Made by a program: the position numbers and the translations under genes | Notes under the pieces: model-generated | Told to the model about the DNA's origin: nothing | Databases searched by the model: none | The model's input: only the letters and a program-made list of their open reading frames with translations | Origin: Sphaerobacter sp. | GTDB lineage: Bacteria > Chloroflexota > Chloroflexia > Thermomicrobiales > Thermomicrobiaceae | Length of the DNA stretch: 64,000 nt | Direction of reading: 5' to 3' | Assembly: GCA_029961075.1 (NCBI GenBank) | Contig: JASBVL010000081.1 | Span: forward strand, 1-64,000 | Shown here: positions 18,208 to 26,658 of the stretch, in pieces | Layout: each line of letters begins with the position of its first letter | How positions within the stretch are numbered: position 1 is the stretch's first letter

Positions 18208-19338
18208 TCATGACGGCAGTTCATCGGGCGGCGCCCACGGGGTGGTCTGCCAGTCGTCCGGCACTCCCTCCGGGTGCAGCCACGGCGGCAGCGCCATGAG
18301 CAGGTAGGCCCCGAGGGCCGCGACGTAGGGCTCGTACAGCCCGCGCAGCGTGGTGAGCCGCGTCGCCGCGTCCGGGTCCGCCCGCAGCGGGATGCCGGCT
18401 CCCGCCAAGACCGTTCGCAGGCGGGCCAGGTCAGCGGCTGGGAGCCGATCCGGCACAGGTTTCGTTGGCGACAGATCGAACAGTTGGGCCAGATCGACGG
18501 CGGTGTGCCGCGCGATGGCGAAGGTGGCCCGCGCCTGGCCCGTCGGGATCCCGTCGAGGCACGTGAGCACCAGGGCGGAGGCATCGAGGGTCGCGGTGAG
18601 CGCGGCCAGCCACGACTGATTCTCGTGCTGCGACCGGAAGAAGGCGACGGACGGGTAGGACAGGTGGCTCTCCAGGAGCTGCGCGGACCACTCCTCGGCG
18701 CGCTGGAGCACGGGGTCGAGCGCCTCGCACTGCCCGGCCGCGGCGTTGCGCCGGATGAGCTCGGTGGCGCTCGGCGGTGAGCCCGCACGGGCGTCGAGCA
18801 GCGAGATGTCCGCTTCGCGGCGCGAGAACGCCTGGTAGAGGACCGGCAGGTACCCGATCACCAGCGCCAGGAACGCGAAGCCGGTGCCGGCTTCGATGAC
18901 CGCCAGCGCCCGCGGCAGCCCGCCGCGGGGGACGACATCCCCCAGGCCGAGCGTGAAGAAGGTGGTGCCGCTCATGTAGAGGTCGGCGCCGAAGCCGGGC
19001 GCGGTCGGGGTGGCGACCGCCAGCGCGGAGCCGAGTGACCACTGGAGCATGGCGAAGGCGACCACCAGCACCGCCGCCCACAGGGACAGCAGGACGATCA
19101 GCGCCAGGGGGCCGTAGAGCCCCAGGAACGCCTCCCGCGGGCTGGAGATCTCGCCGCCGTCGCCGCCGCGCGGCGCGACCCGTGCCAGCCGTGTCCAGAG
19201 CCACCAGGTGCTGCGGTAGAACGCGCGCGTGAGCCGGACGGGGTGGCTGACCCGCCGGGGCAGCACAACGGTCTCGAAGGCGTCCCAGAGCGTGACGGCG
19301 ATGAGCGCCAGCCCCGCGACGGCCGCCAGGATCTCCAT
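18208..19338 (-). CDS. Potassium channel family protein (two-helix pore)
   Basis: A 376-aa membrane protein. Hydrophobic helices lie near residues 3-20, 72-99 and 142-165. Between the last two is a pore loop with the filter-like sequence TLGLGD (residues 129-134) in GTTFFTLGLGDVVP. Canonical K+ channels carry TVGYGD or TxGFGD; the Leu in place of aromatic Tyr/Phe is unusual but is found in bacterial relatives. The remaining 200 residues are cytoplasmic and largely helical, without RCK/TrkA-N features. The ATG is preceded by GGAGGG. It is divergent from the D,D-carboxypeptidase region. Ion selectivity is inferred. Confidence 0.8.
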   Translation of the reverse strand: MEILAAVAGLALIAVTLWDAFETVVLPRRVSHPVRLTRAFYRSTWWLWTRLARVAPRGGDGGEISSPREAFLGLYGPLALIVLLSLWAAVLVVAFAMLQWSLGSALAVATPTAPGFGADLYMSGTTFFTLGLGDVVPRGGLPRALAVIEAGTGFAFLALVIGYLPVLYQAFSRREADISLLDARAGSPPSATELIRRNAAAGQCEALDPVLQRAEEWSAQLLESHLSYPSVAFFRSQHENQSWLAALTATLDASALVLTCLDGIPTGQARATFAIARHTAVDLAQLFDLSPTKPVPDRLPAADLARLRTVLAGAGIPLRADPDAATRLTTLRGLYEPYVAALGAYLLMALPPWLHPEGVPDDWQTTPWAPPDELPS

Positions 19339-19476
19339 GTGTCCCTCCACCCCTGACACGCTGCTGCCGCGGACGCGGCCGGCGGCCGCAAGTGCAGGGC
19401 CACAGACGCGGCGCCGCCGCCGTCGTCGTGGGCGCAGGCACCCCCAACGGTCGATGTGCGCGTCGCCGTATTCGCT

Positions 19477-19673
19477 CACCGCCGGCAAACTTCGTGATAC
19501 AGTAGCGCTGCCTGGAGAACAGAGACGGCACAGCCGATAACGGCGCCGTCCGCTCCCGCTCGCTGGGGAGAGGAGCCGTCCGTGCGGCTCACCAGCCGGA
19601 TCGACCGGTCCGATCCGACCTCTCAGGCGTACCGGGACGCCAACCGGCGCGCCGGCGCGGAGCTGCGCCAGCG
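19477..19673 (+). repeat. Duplicated mccB leader, copy 1 (upstream of the carboxypeptidase)
   Basis: About 200 nt that align with 21580-21812. The shared parts are CACCGCCGGC, a TACAGTAGCG -10-like box, CAGAG, ACGGCGCCGTC, the SD GGGGAGAGGAG and a GTG start (19582) followed by about 30 codons nearly identical to the start of the carboxyltransferase ([11 protein letters not shown]...AYRDAN). It is a partial 5' copy of the carboxyltransferase gene. Confidence 0.85.
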
Positions 19674-19788
19674 TCCGCCAGGCGGAACCCGGCCCGCTGG
19701 TCACCAGCGCGGCCCCACGGTGGTGATGAGCGGCCGGCGAGCCGCCGTGGTCGACGCTCGCCCGCGGCGGGAGCGAGAGCAGCGCCGC

Positions 19789-21504
19789 ATGCGACACCTG
19801 CGCGTCGTTCTCCTGGCAGTCGTGCTGCCGAGCATCATCGCGCTCGCGGCGCCCCCGGCTGCCGCGCGTCCAACGGTCCACGCGCGCCACTGGGTCATCA
19901 TGGACGCGGACACCGGGGAGGTGCTGGACGGGCAGGCAGCGCATGCGCGGAGCGCGATGGCCAGCCTCACCAAGGTGCTGACCGCGCTGGTCGCGATCGA
20001 GCGGGGCGACCTCGCGCAGACGGTCACGGTGGTCCGGTCGGACCTGCTCGGCGGGGCCACCGCGGGCCTGCGAGCCGGGGAGACGGTCTCCCTCCGCACC
20101 CTGCTCTACGGGCTGCTCCTGCCGAGCGGCAACGATGCCGCCATGGCCATCGCGCGCGCCGTCGGCGGCAGCCCGGCCACGGACGACCCCGCCGCGCGCG
20201 AGCGCTTCGTCACCTGGATGAACGAGCGCGTGGCCAGCATGGGGCTGACTGACACCCACGTCGTGAACCCGCACGGCCTCGACGCGCCCGGCCACTTCAG
20301 CAGCGCGCATGACCTCGCGGAGATCACCCGCGCGGCGCTGGCCTCCCCGACCTTCGTCGCGATCGTCGGCGCCGCCGCGTACGCCGCGGACGGTCACCGG
20401 TACGAGAGCACCAACGAGCTCCCGCGGCGTTACCCCGGTGTCACCGGCGGCAAGACCGGGTGGACGGAGGACGCCGGACACTGCCTGATCGAGGTCGCCG
20501 AGCGCGCCGGCCGTCGGCTGATCGTCGTCCTCCTCGGTTCGGACGGCGAGCACTGGTACGACGATGCCGCCGCCCTCCTCGACTACGGCTGGTCGCTCCC
20601 CTCCCCGGCCACCACCCCCGAGCGGGCCGCGCGCGTCTTCGCCTGGTGGCGCGACCGCACCGACCGCCCGGTCAGCGACGGCCTCGTCCAGCGCTCCTGG
20701 GTCTGGGGCCCGGAGCCGAACGGCGCGCCGCGCTATGAGCCCTACGATGACGCACCCGGCGGCCAGCGCCTCGTGCAGTACTTCGACAAAGGGCGCATGG
20801 AGGTGACCGACCCGGCGGCGCCCCTCACCGGGGGCTGGTACGTCACCGGCGGGCGCCTGGCCTGGGAGATGATCGCCGGGCAGCGACAGGTCGGCAGCAG
20901 CCGCTTCGAGCCGCTCCCGCCCGCGACCGTTCCGCTCGCGGGCGACCCCGACGGCGGGAGCCCCAGCTACGCCACCCTCACCCCGCTGCTGGGGGCCACC
21001 CCCGCCCCGGCGGGGAGCCCCGTCATTGACCGGCTGTCCGCCGACGGGAGCGTCGTCGACGAGCCGGCCCTGGCGGTCCACGGCGTCACCGCCGGGGCGC
21101 CCGAGCCGGCGACCGGCCACGGCATCGCCTCCGTCTTCGCGGCGTTCCTGGCGCAACGGGGGCCGGTCGTGGTCGACGGGCGCGTGGAGGACAGCCCGCT
21201 GTTCGACCCGCCCGTGGCCGTGACCGGCTATCCGATCACCGAGGCCTACTGGGTCCGCGCGCCGGTCGGCGGCGTACCCCGCGACGTCCTGGTGCAATGC
21301 TTCGAGCGCCGCTGCCTGACCTACACGCCGGACAATCCGCCCGGTTGGCGGGTCGAGATGGGGAACATCGGCCGCGCCTATCAGGCGTGGCTCGACCACT
21401 CGCTCGCCCCGGCCAGCGCCGACGGCGCGGGACTGGCGATCCCCCTGGCTGCGCTCGTGGCCCTGGCGCACGGCCCAGCCACCGACACCCGCCACCCCTG
21501 GTAG
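19789..21504 (+). CDS. D-alanyl-D-alanine carboxypeptidase with Chloroflexota-type C-terminal domain
   Basis: An S11 family peptidoglycan D,D-carboxypeptidase. From the ATG at 19789 it has a basic start and hydrophobic signal peptide ending near AAPPAAA, then S59-L-T-K62, S113-G-N and K222-T-G, the full penicillin-binding catalytic set. The C-terminal 250 residues contain VQYFDKGRMEVTDP and CLTYTPDNPPGWRVEMGN, a secreted module I associate with Chloroflexota. The start is uncertain: the reading frame is open back to a GTG at 19582 with a perfect SD, but that SD and the first 30 codons are a duplicated piece of the downstream carboxyltransferase gene. They would put 69 residues before the signal peptide. 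I prefer 19789 (571 aa); 19726 is also possible. Confidence 0.85.
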   Translation: MRHLRVVLLAVVLPSIIALAAPPAAARPTVHARHWVIMDADTGEVLDGQAAHARSAMASLTKVLTALVAIERGDLAQTVTVVRSDLLGGATAGLRAGETVSLRTLLYGLLLPSGNDAAMAIARAVGGSPATDDPAARERFVTWMNERVASMGLTDTHVVNPHGLDAPGHFSSAHDLAEITRAALASPTFVAIVGAAAYAADGHRYESTNELPRRYPGVTGGKTGWTEDAGHCLIEVAERAGRRLIVVLLGSDGEHWYDDAAALLDYGWSLPSPATTPERAARVFAWWRDRTDRPVSDGLVQRSWVWGPEPNGAPRYEPYDDAPGGQRLVQYFDKGRMEVTDPAAPLTGGWYVTGGRLAWEMIAGQRQVGSSRFEPLPPATVPLAGDPDGGSPSYATLTPLLGATPAPAGSPVIDRLSADGSVVDEPALAVHGVTAGAPEPATGHGIASVFAAFLAQRGPVVVDGRVEDSPLFDPPVAVTGYPITEAYWVRAPVGGVPRDVLVQCFERRCLTYTPDNPPGWRVEMGNIGRAYQAWLDHSLAPASADGAGLAIPLAALVALAHGPATDTRHPW

Positions 21505-21579
21505 CCACGCGGCGCCGGGCACCGGTTGCCCTGGCGGGGGCCGCTCCCCGAGGCGCGGCCGCCTCGCAGGCCGGGCGTC

Positions 21580-21812
21580 CACCGCCGGCCGAAAAGGTGC
21601 TACAGTAGCGGTGGCTCGCAGCACAGAGCTGATCAGCCCAGCGCACCGACAACCAGGGTGCAGGCGGGCACGGCCGGCCACGGCGCCGTCGCTCTCGCTC
21701 GATGGGGAGAGGAGCAGTCCGTGCGGCTCACCAGCCGGATCGACCGGTCCGATCCGACCTTTCGGGCGTACCGTGACGCCAACCTGCGCGCCATCGCGGA
21801 GCTGCGCGAGCG
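21580..21812 (+). repeat. mccB leader, copy 2 (original)
   Basis: The promoter, leader and first 30 codons of the carboxyltransferase gene, matching 19477-19673. It carries TACAGT (21601-21606), the SD GGGGAGAGGAG and the GTG at 21721. Since the copy continues into an intact gene here, this is the parental copy. Confidence 0.85.
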
Positions 21813-23328
21813 CCTGCGCCGTGCCCAGGCCGGCGGCGGGCCGGTCGCCCAGGAGCGGCAGCGGGCGCGCGGCAAGCTGCCGGTGCGGGAGCGGATCGAG
21901 CGCGTCATCGACCCGGGGAGCCCCTTCCTCGAGCTCTCACCGCTCGCCGCCGACGACATGTACGACGGCGAGGCCCCCGCCGCCGGCATCGTCACCGGCA
22001 TCGGGCGGATCGGCGGCCGGGAGGTGGTCATCGTCGCCAACGACCCGACCGTCAAGGGCGGCACCTACTTCCCGATCACCGTCAAGAAACACCTGCGCGC
22101 GCAGGAGATCGCCTTCGCCAACCACCTGCCGTGCCTCTACCTGGTCGACTCGGGCGGCGCCTTCCTGCCACTGCAGAGCGAGGTCTTCCCGGACCGCGAC
22201 CACTTCGGCCGGATCTTCCGCAACCAGGCATTGCTCTCGGCCCAGGGGCTGCGGCAGGTGGCGGTGGTCCTGGGGCCCTGCACGGCCGGCGGGGCCTACG
22301 TCCCGGCCATGAGCGACGAGGCGGTCATCGTGCGCGGCACCGGCACGATCTTCCTCGGCGGGCCCCCGCTGGTGAAGGCTGCCACCGGCGAGGAGGTGAC
22401 GGCCGAGGAGCTGGGCGGCGCCGACGTCCACGGCCGCATCAGCGGGGTCGTCGACTACGTGGCCGACGACGAGCCGACCGCGCTCGCCATCGCCCGCGAC
22501 CTGCTGGCCCAGCCGCGCCCGGCCCCGCCGCCGCTCCCCTTCCAGCGCGAGCCGATCGTCGAGCCGCAGGAGGACCCGGAGGACCTGCTCGGCATCGTGC
22601 CGCCCGAGCCGCGTCACCCCTACGACGCGCGCGAGGTCCTGATCCGCGTCCTGGACGGCAGCCGGCTGCGGGAGTTCAAGGCCGACTACGGCCAGACGCT
22701 CGTCTGCGGCTTCGGCCACCTGTACGGCATCCCGGTCGGGGTGCTGGCGAACAACGGCGTCCTCTTCGGCGACGCGGCCCGCAAGGGCGCGCACTTCGTC
22801 ATGCTCTGCGCGCAGCAGCGCATCCCCCTCATCTTCTTCCAGAACATCACCGGCTTCATCGTGGGCAAGCGCTACGAGCATGAGGGGATCGCGCGCGACG
22901 GCGCCAAGATGGTGGCGGCCGTGGCGGTGGCGCAGGTGCCGAAGCTGACGGTCATGATCGGGGCGTCGTACGGCGCGGGGAACTACGCCATGTGCGGCCG
23001 GGCCTACGACCCGCGCTTCGTCTTTAGCTGGCCGACCGCGCGCATCGGCGTGATGGGGGGCGAGCAGGCGGCCGGGGTCCTGGTCACCATTCGGGAGCAG
23101 GCCGCGGCGAGCCGGGGCGAGTCGCTGGACGAGGCGGCGCTGGCGGCCCTGCGCCAGGAGGTCGAGGCCCGCTATGCCGCCGAGACCAGCCCCTACTTCG
23201 CCACCGCCCGGCTGTGGGACGACGGCGTGATCGACCCGCGCCAGACGCGCCAGGTGCTGGGGCTGGCCCTGCAGACGACGCTCAACGCCCCGATCCCGGC
23301 GACGGACTACGGCGTGTTTCGGATGTGA
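21721..23328 (+). CDS. mccB: Acyl-CoA carboxylase carboxyltransferase, probable methylcrotonyl-CoA carboxylase beta
   Basis: Transfers the carboxyl group from biotin to an acyl-CoA, most likely 3-methylcrotonyl-CoA in leucine degradation. At 535 aa it has the N- and C-terminal crotonase-like carboxyltransferase halves. Typical MccB segments are [52 protein letters not shown] and, in the second half, [31 protein letters not shown] and [20 protein letters not shown]. The [13 protein letters not shown] and FQNITGF strings favour MCC over propionyl-CoA carboxylase. GTG at 21721 follows GGGGAGAGGAG. An enoyl-CoA hydratase and the biotin-carrying subunit follow, the liuB-C-D order. Confidence 0.92.
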   Translation: MRLTSRIDRSDPTFRAYRDANLRAIAELRERLRRAQAGGGPVAQERQRARGKLPVRERIERVIDPGSPFLELSPLAADDMYDGEAPAAGIVTGIGRIGGREVVIVANDPTVKGGTYFPITVKKHLRAQEIAFANHLPCLYLVDSGGAFLPLQSEVFPDRDHFGRIFRNQALLSAQGLRQVAVVLGPCTAGGAYVPAMSDEAVIVRGTGTIFLGGPPLVKAATGEEVTAEELGGADVHGRISGVVDYVADDEPTALAIARDLLAQPRPAPPPLPFQREPIVEPQEDPEDLLGIVPPEPRHPYDAREVLIRVLDGSRLREFKADYGQTLVCGFGHLYGIPVGVLANNGVLFGDAARKGAHFVMLCAQQRIPLIFFQNITGFIVGKRYEHEGIARDGAKMVAAVAVAQVPKLTVMIGASYGAGNYAMCGRAYDPRFVFSWPTARIGVMGGEQAAGVLVTIREQAAASRGESLDEAALAALRQEVEARYAAETSPYFATARLWDDGVIDPRQTRQVLGLALQTTLNAPIPATDYGVFRM

Positions 23329-23340
23329 GGCGTGGGAACG

Positions 23341-23447
23341 GCCCTCACCCCCGGCCCCTCTCCCAACGTTGGGAGAGGGGAGAAGGCGAACTCGATAACC
23401 CGTTCCCCCTCTCCCAACGTTGGGAGAGGGGGCTAGGGGGTGAGGGC
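23341..23447. mobile_element. MITE-like palindromic element, copy 1
   Basis: A 107-bp element with inverted ends GCCCTCACCCCC / GGGGGTGAGGGC. It holds two long palindromes centred on CCCAACGTTGGG (23355-23380 and 23405-23432) and has no coding capacity. It lies entirely between mccB and the hydratase gene. A related 142-bp element occurs at 55745-55886. Confidence 0.75.
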
Positions 23448-23470
23448 CGCGCAGCACGAAGGAGAACCCC

Positions 23471-24244
23471 ATGGACGCCCTCCGCATCGAACGGCGCGGC
23501 CCGGCGCTGTGGCTGACGCTCAACCGGCCGGAGAAGCGCAACCCGCTGGGGCGGGAGCTGCTGCGGACGCTGCACGGCGCGATCACGGGCGCCGTGGACC
23601 AGGATGACGTCCGCTGCATCGTGCTGGCCGGCGCCGGGCCGGTCTTCTGCGCGGGCGCGGACCTGGCCGAGTTCGTCCAGGCCGAGGACCCGGCGGTGCT
23701 GGCCGCCGACGGTGAGCTGCTCGCCCGCCTGCTCCACGCCATCGTCGAGTCGCCCAAGCCGGTCGTCGCCCGGGTGCAGGGCGCGGCGCTGGCAGGCGGC
23801 GCCGGGTTGGTCGCGGCGGCCGACGTCGCCGTCGCGGCCGACGACGCCCGCTTCGGCTTCACCGAGGTGCGGATCGGCCTGGTGCCGGCCGTCATCAGCC
23901 CCTACGTGCTGCGTGCCATCGGCCGGCGCGCGGCGCAGGCACACTTCCTCACCGGCGCCCCGTTCGACGCGGCCGAGGCGCTGCGCATCGGCCTCGTCCA
24001 TCGCGTGGTGCCGCCCAGCGCGCTCGACGCCGCCGTCGACGACCTGGTCGGCGCGCTGGGGCGCGCGGCCCCCGGAGCGCTGCATTCCGTCAAGCGCCTG
24101 CTCGACCAGGTGGCGGGGCGGGACGTCGTCGAGGTGCGTGACCTGACGATCCGCACGCTGGCCGAGCGGCGCGCCAGCGAGGAGGGGCAGGAGGGCATGC
24201 GGGCGTTCCTGGAGAAGCGCGACGCCAGGTGGGTGGTGGGCTGA
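23471..24244 (+). CDS. Enoyl-CoA hydratase/isomerase family, probable methylglutaconyl-CoA hydratase
   Basis: A 257-aa crotonase-fold enzyme. It has the oxyanion-hole segments VLAGAGPVFCAGADLAEF (about residues 52-69) and AGGAGLVAAADVAVAADDAR (about residues 108-127), followed by FGFTEVRIGLVPAVISPYVL. Its place between the two carboxylase subunits suggests hydration of 3-methylglutaconyl-CoA to HMG-CoA in leucine breakdown, as in liuC. Sequence alone supports only the family. The SD GAAGGAGAA precedes the ATG. Its TGA overlaps the next ATG (TGATG), implying translational coupling. Confidence 0.88.
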   Translation: MDALRIERRGPALWLTLNRPEKRNPLGRELLRTLHGAITGAVDQDDVRCIVLAGAGPVFCAGADLAEFVQAEDPAVLAADGELLARLLHAIVESPKPVVARVQGAALAGGAGLVAAADVAVAADDARFGFTEVRIGLVPAVISPYVLRAIGRRAAQAHFLTGAPFDAAEALRIGLVHRVVPPSALDAAVDDLVGALGRAAPGALHSVKRLLDQVAGRDVVEVRDLTIRTLAERRASEEGQEGMRAFLEKRDARWVVG

Positions 24245-26190
24245 TGGCTCCGCGCGTCGCCATCGCCAATCGCGGGGAGATCGCCGTCCGCATCGCCGCC
24301 ACCTGCCGGCTGCGCGGCTACGAGCCGGTGCTGCTCTGCGGGGAGCCGGACGCCGACGGCTTCGCCGCGCGAACCATCGGCCGGGTCGCGGTCGTCGGCC
24401 CGGCCGGGAGCGAGCTGGACCCGGAGGCGGTCGTCGCCGCGGCCCGGCGCGCCGGGGCCGCCCTCCTCCACCCCGGCTACGGCTTCCTGAGCGAGCGCCC
24501 GGCGCTGGCCCGCGCCTGCGCCGCGGCCGGCATCCGCTTCATTGGGCCGAGCCCGGCGACGCTGGAGCGCTGCGGCGACAAGGTGGCTACGCGCCGCGTG
24601 GCGGTCGAGGCTGGCGTCCCCGTCCTGGCCGCCAGCGACCCGCTGGGGGGCGACCCGACCGCGTGGCACGCGGCGGCCGAGGCCATCGGCTACCCGGTCC
24701 TGATCAAGGCGGCCATGGGTGGCGGCGGCGCGAGCCTGCGCCGCGTCGATCGCCCCGCCGAACTGGAAGAGGCGCTCGCCTCAGCCCGGCGCGAAGCGGA
24801 GGCGGCCGGCGCCGGCCCCGTGCTCTATCTGGAGCGCTACCTGGAGCGGGCGCGCCACATCGAGGTCCAGGTGGCCGGCGACGGACGGCGCGCCGTCGCC
24901 ATCGGCGACCGGGAGTGCTCGCTGCAGCGCCGCCACCAGAAGGTGATCGAGGAGGCGCCCGCGCCGAACCTGCCCGACGACGCCCGCCGCCGCCTGCACG
25001 CCTACGCCGTGGCGGTGGCCGAAGCGGTCGGGCTCGCGAACCTGGCCACCGTCGAGTTCCTCCACGGCGCCGACGGCACCGTCGCCTTCCTCGAGGTCAA
25101 CCCGCGCCTCCAGGTCGAGCACCCGGTCACCGAGGCGGTCACCGGCTGGGATCTCGTCGCCCTCCAGCTCGACCTGGCCGAGGGCCGCCCGCTGCCGGAG
25201 GCGGCGCCCGCGCCGCGCGGCCACGCCATCGAGGCCCGCCTCTACGCCGAGGACCCGGCGAACCAGTTCCTCCCCAGTCCGGGCCGGCTCGCCGTGCTGA
25301 CCTTCCCGCCCGCGCCGCGGCTGCGGGTGGATGCCGCCTACGTCGCCGGGGACGCCATCCCCGACCGCTACGATCCGCTGATCGCCAAGCTGATCGCCTG
25401 GGGTGCCACCCGCGGCGAGGCGGTCGCCCGGCTGCGCGACGCGTTGGCCCGCACCGGCGTGGCCGGCGTCGCGACCAACCGGCCGTGGCTGATCGCGCTC
25501 TTGGATGCGCCGGAGGTCCGCGACGGCCGCTCCACGACCACCACGGCGGCCGGGATCCCCGCACCGGCTGGCCCCCCGACGCGCCTCGCGCGCGCCGCGC
25601 TCCTCGCCACCGCGCTCGACCGCCCGCCGAGCAGCGACCCGTGGGACCGGATCGGCCCCTTCCGCCTCGCCGGGACGGCCGAGATCGCCTTCCACGGCGC
25701 CGGGGGCGAGTGGGAGTGCGTCTTCGCCGTCGCGCGTGAGGGCGACGCCTGGCTGGCCGACGACGGCCAGGGCGGCGCGGCACTCCGCTGGTGGTGCGGC
25801 CCGGACGGCCTCTGGACCGTGCACTACGGCGAGGAGGTCGGCGCGGTCGCCGTCGCCCGCCGGGCCGACGGCACGGTCGAGATCGCCACGGCCGAGGGCC
25901 GCTGGCAGGCGCGGCCCGGCCGTCGCCCGCCGGCGGCGACCCGCCCCGCGGCGGACCGCACCGACGGCGCGGTGCGCGCGCCGCTGCCGGGCAAGATCGT
26001 GCACGTGCCGGTCGCGCCGGACGCGGCGGTCGTCGCCGGGGAGCCGCTGGTCATCCTGAGCGCGATGAAGATCGAGGTCGTGCTGCGCGCGCCCGGCGCC
26101 GGCCGCGTGCGGCGCGTCCTCTGCGCCCCCGAGCAGCAGGTCGACGCGGGTGACCTCCTCGTCGAGGTCGCGCTGGACGGCGAGGGGTAG
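24244..26190 (+). CDS. mccA: Acyl-CoA carboxylase biotin carboxylase/BCCP subunit, probable MccA
   Basis: Carboxylates biotin with ATP and bicarbonate and carries it to the partner at 21721. In its 648 aa the N-terminal biotin carboxylase begins RVAIANRGEIAVRIAATCR. It has the Gly-rich ATP loop KAAMGGGGASLRRV, the EDP..RLYAEDPANQFLPSPG region and CSLQRRHQKVIEEAPAP. A variable middle domain follows, and the C-terminal biotinyl domain carries Lys609 in SAMKIE. The usual motif is AMKM, so Ile replaces Met after the biotinylated Lys. The ATG overlaps the stop of the hydratase gene. It completes a B-C-D leucine-degradation set; no isovaleryl-CoA dehydrogenase or HMG-CoA lyase is in the window. Confidence 0.92.
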   Translation: MAPRVAIANRGEIAVRIAATCRLRGYEPVLLCGEPDADGFAARTIGRVAVVGPAGSELDPEAVVAAARRAGAALLHPGYGFLSERPALARACAAAGIRFIGPSPATLERCGDKVATRRVAVEAGVPVLAASDPLGGDPTAWHAAAEAIGYPVLIKAAMGGGGASLRRVDRPAELEEALASARREAEAAGAGPVLYLERYLERARHIEVQVAGDGRRAVAIGDRECSLQRRHQKVIEEAPAPNLPDDARRRLHAYAVAVAEAVGLANLATVEFLHGADGTVAFLEVNPRLQVEHPVTEAVTGWDLVALQLDLAEGRPLPEAAPAPRGHAIEARLYAEDPANQFLPSPGRLAVLTFPPAPRLRVDAAYVAGDAIPDRYDPLIAKLIAWGATRGEAVARLRDALARTGVAGVATNRPWLIALLDAPEVRDGRSTTTTAAGIPAPAGPPTRLARAALLATALDRPPSSDPWDRIGPFRLAGTAEIAFHGAGGEWECVFAVAREGDAWLADDGQGGAALRWWCGPDGLWTVHYGEEVGAVAVARRADGTVEIATAEGRWQARPGRRPPAATRPAADRTDGAVRAPLPGKIVHVPVAPDAAVVAGEPLVILSAMKIEVVLRAPGAGRVRRVLCAPEQQVDAGDLLVEVALDGEG

Positions 26191-26658
26191 CCCGCGGGGG
26201 CGGATCCTCGTGCCCTCGGCCGCGCTGGCCCGATCGGCGCACCCCGGGAGACCGTCATCGCGGCCGGCACGCGCGGACCACGCAGCCCGGCAGTTAGCGG
26301 GCCGGTGCCCCGGCGCCTCCCGGGCCGTCCGTGCTCTCGGTCGGGGCCGGCGAGGCTCCGTCCGACGCCGGCGCTCCACGCGCGGGCGCTCCGTTCGGGA
26401 CAAGGCTCGCCCCTACCGGCGCACGGCAACGGGCGTGGTAGGGTGGTCGGGGAGGGCCGTGGGCCGGCGGCCCCGCGCCGGGCGGTGCGCGGCCGGGCGG
26501 AGCGGAGACCATGCCCCTCCCGCACGACGGACGACGCACGACCCAGCACAGACCACGCAATAGGCCGTACGCACGACGCAACACGGAACACGCATCACGC
26601 CTGACGTATGACGTATGTCGCATGACGGTTGACGCCTGACGCCTGACGCCCCCCGCCC
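26191..26658. repeat. Convergent intergenic region with short repeats
   Basis: About 470 nt without a supported gene. It contains a GGACAAGGCTCGCCCCTACC unit (about 26398-26417), a GGGCGTGGTAGGGTGG / TCGGGGAGGGCCGTG unit (about 26428-26458) that recurs inverted near 46220-46250, and a lower-GC run of degenerate short repeats (ACGACGGACGACGCACGAC, then TGACGTATGACGTATG and GACGCCTGACGCCTGACGCC) at 26521-26650. Within that run, CAACACGGAACACGCATC (about 26579) recurs on the other strand near 43140. Confidence 0.6.

Noticed and set aside
19582-19788. GTG 19582 as the true start of the carboxypeptidase
   Set aside because: It would put 69 residues, partly a copy of another protein's N-terminus, in front of the signal peptide. 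Kept only as an alternative.
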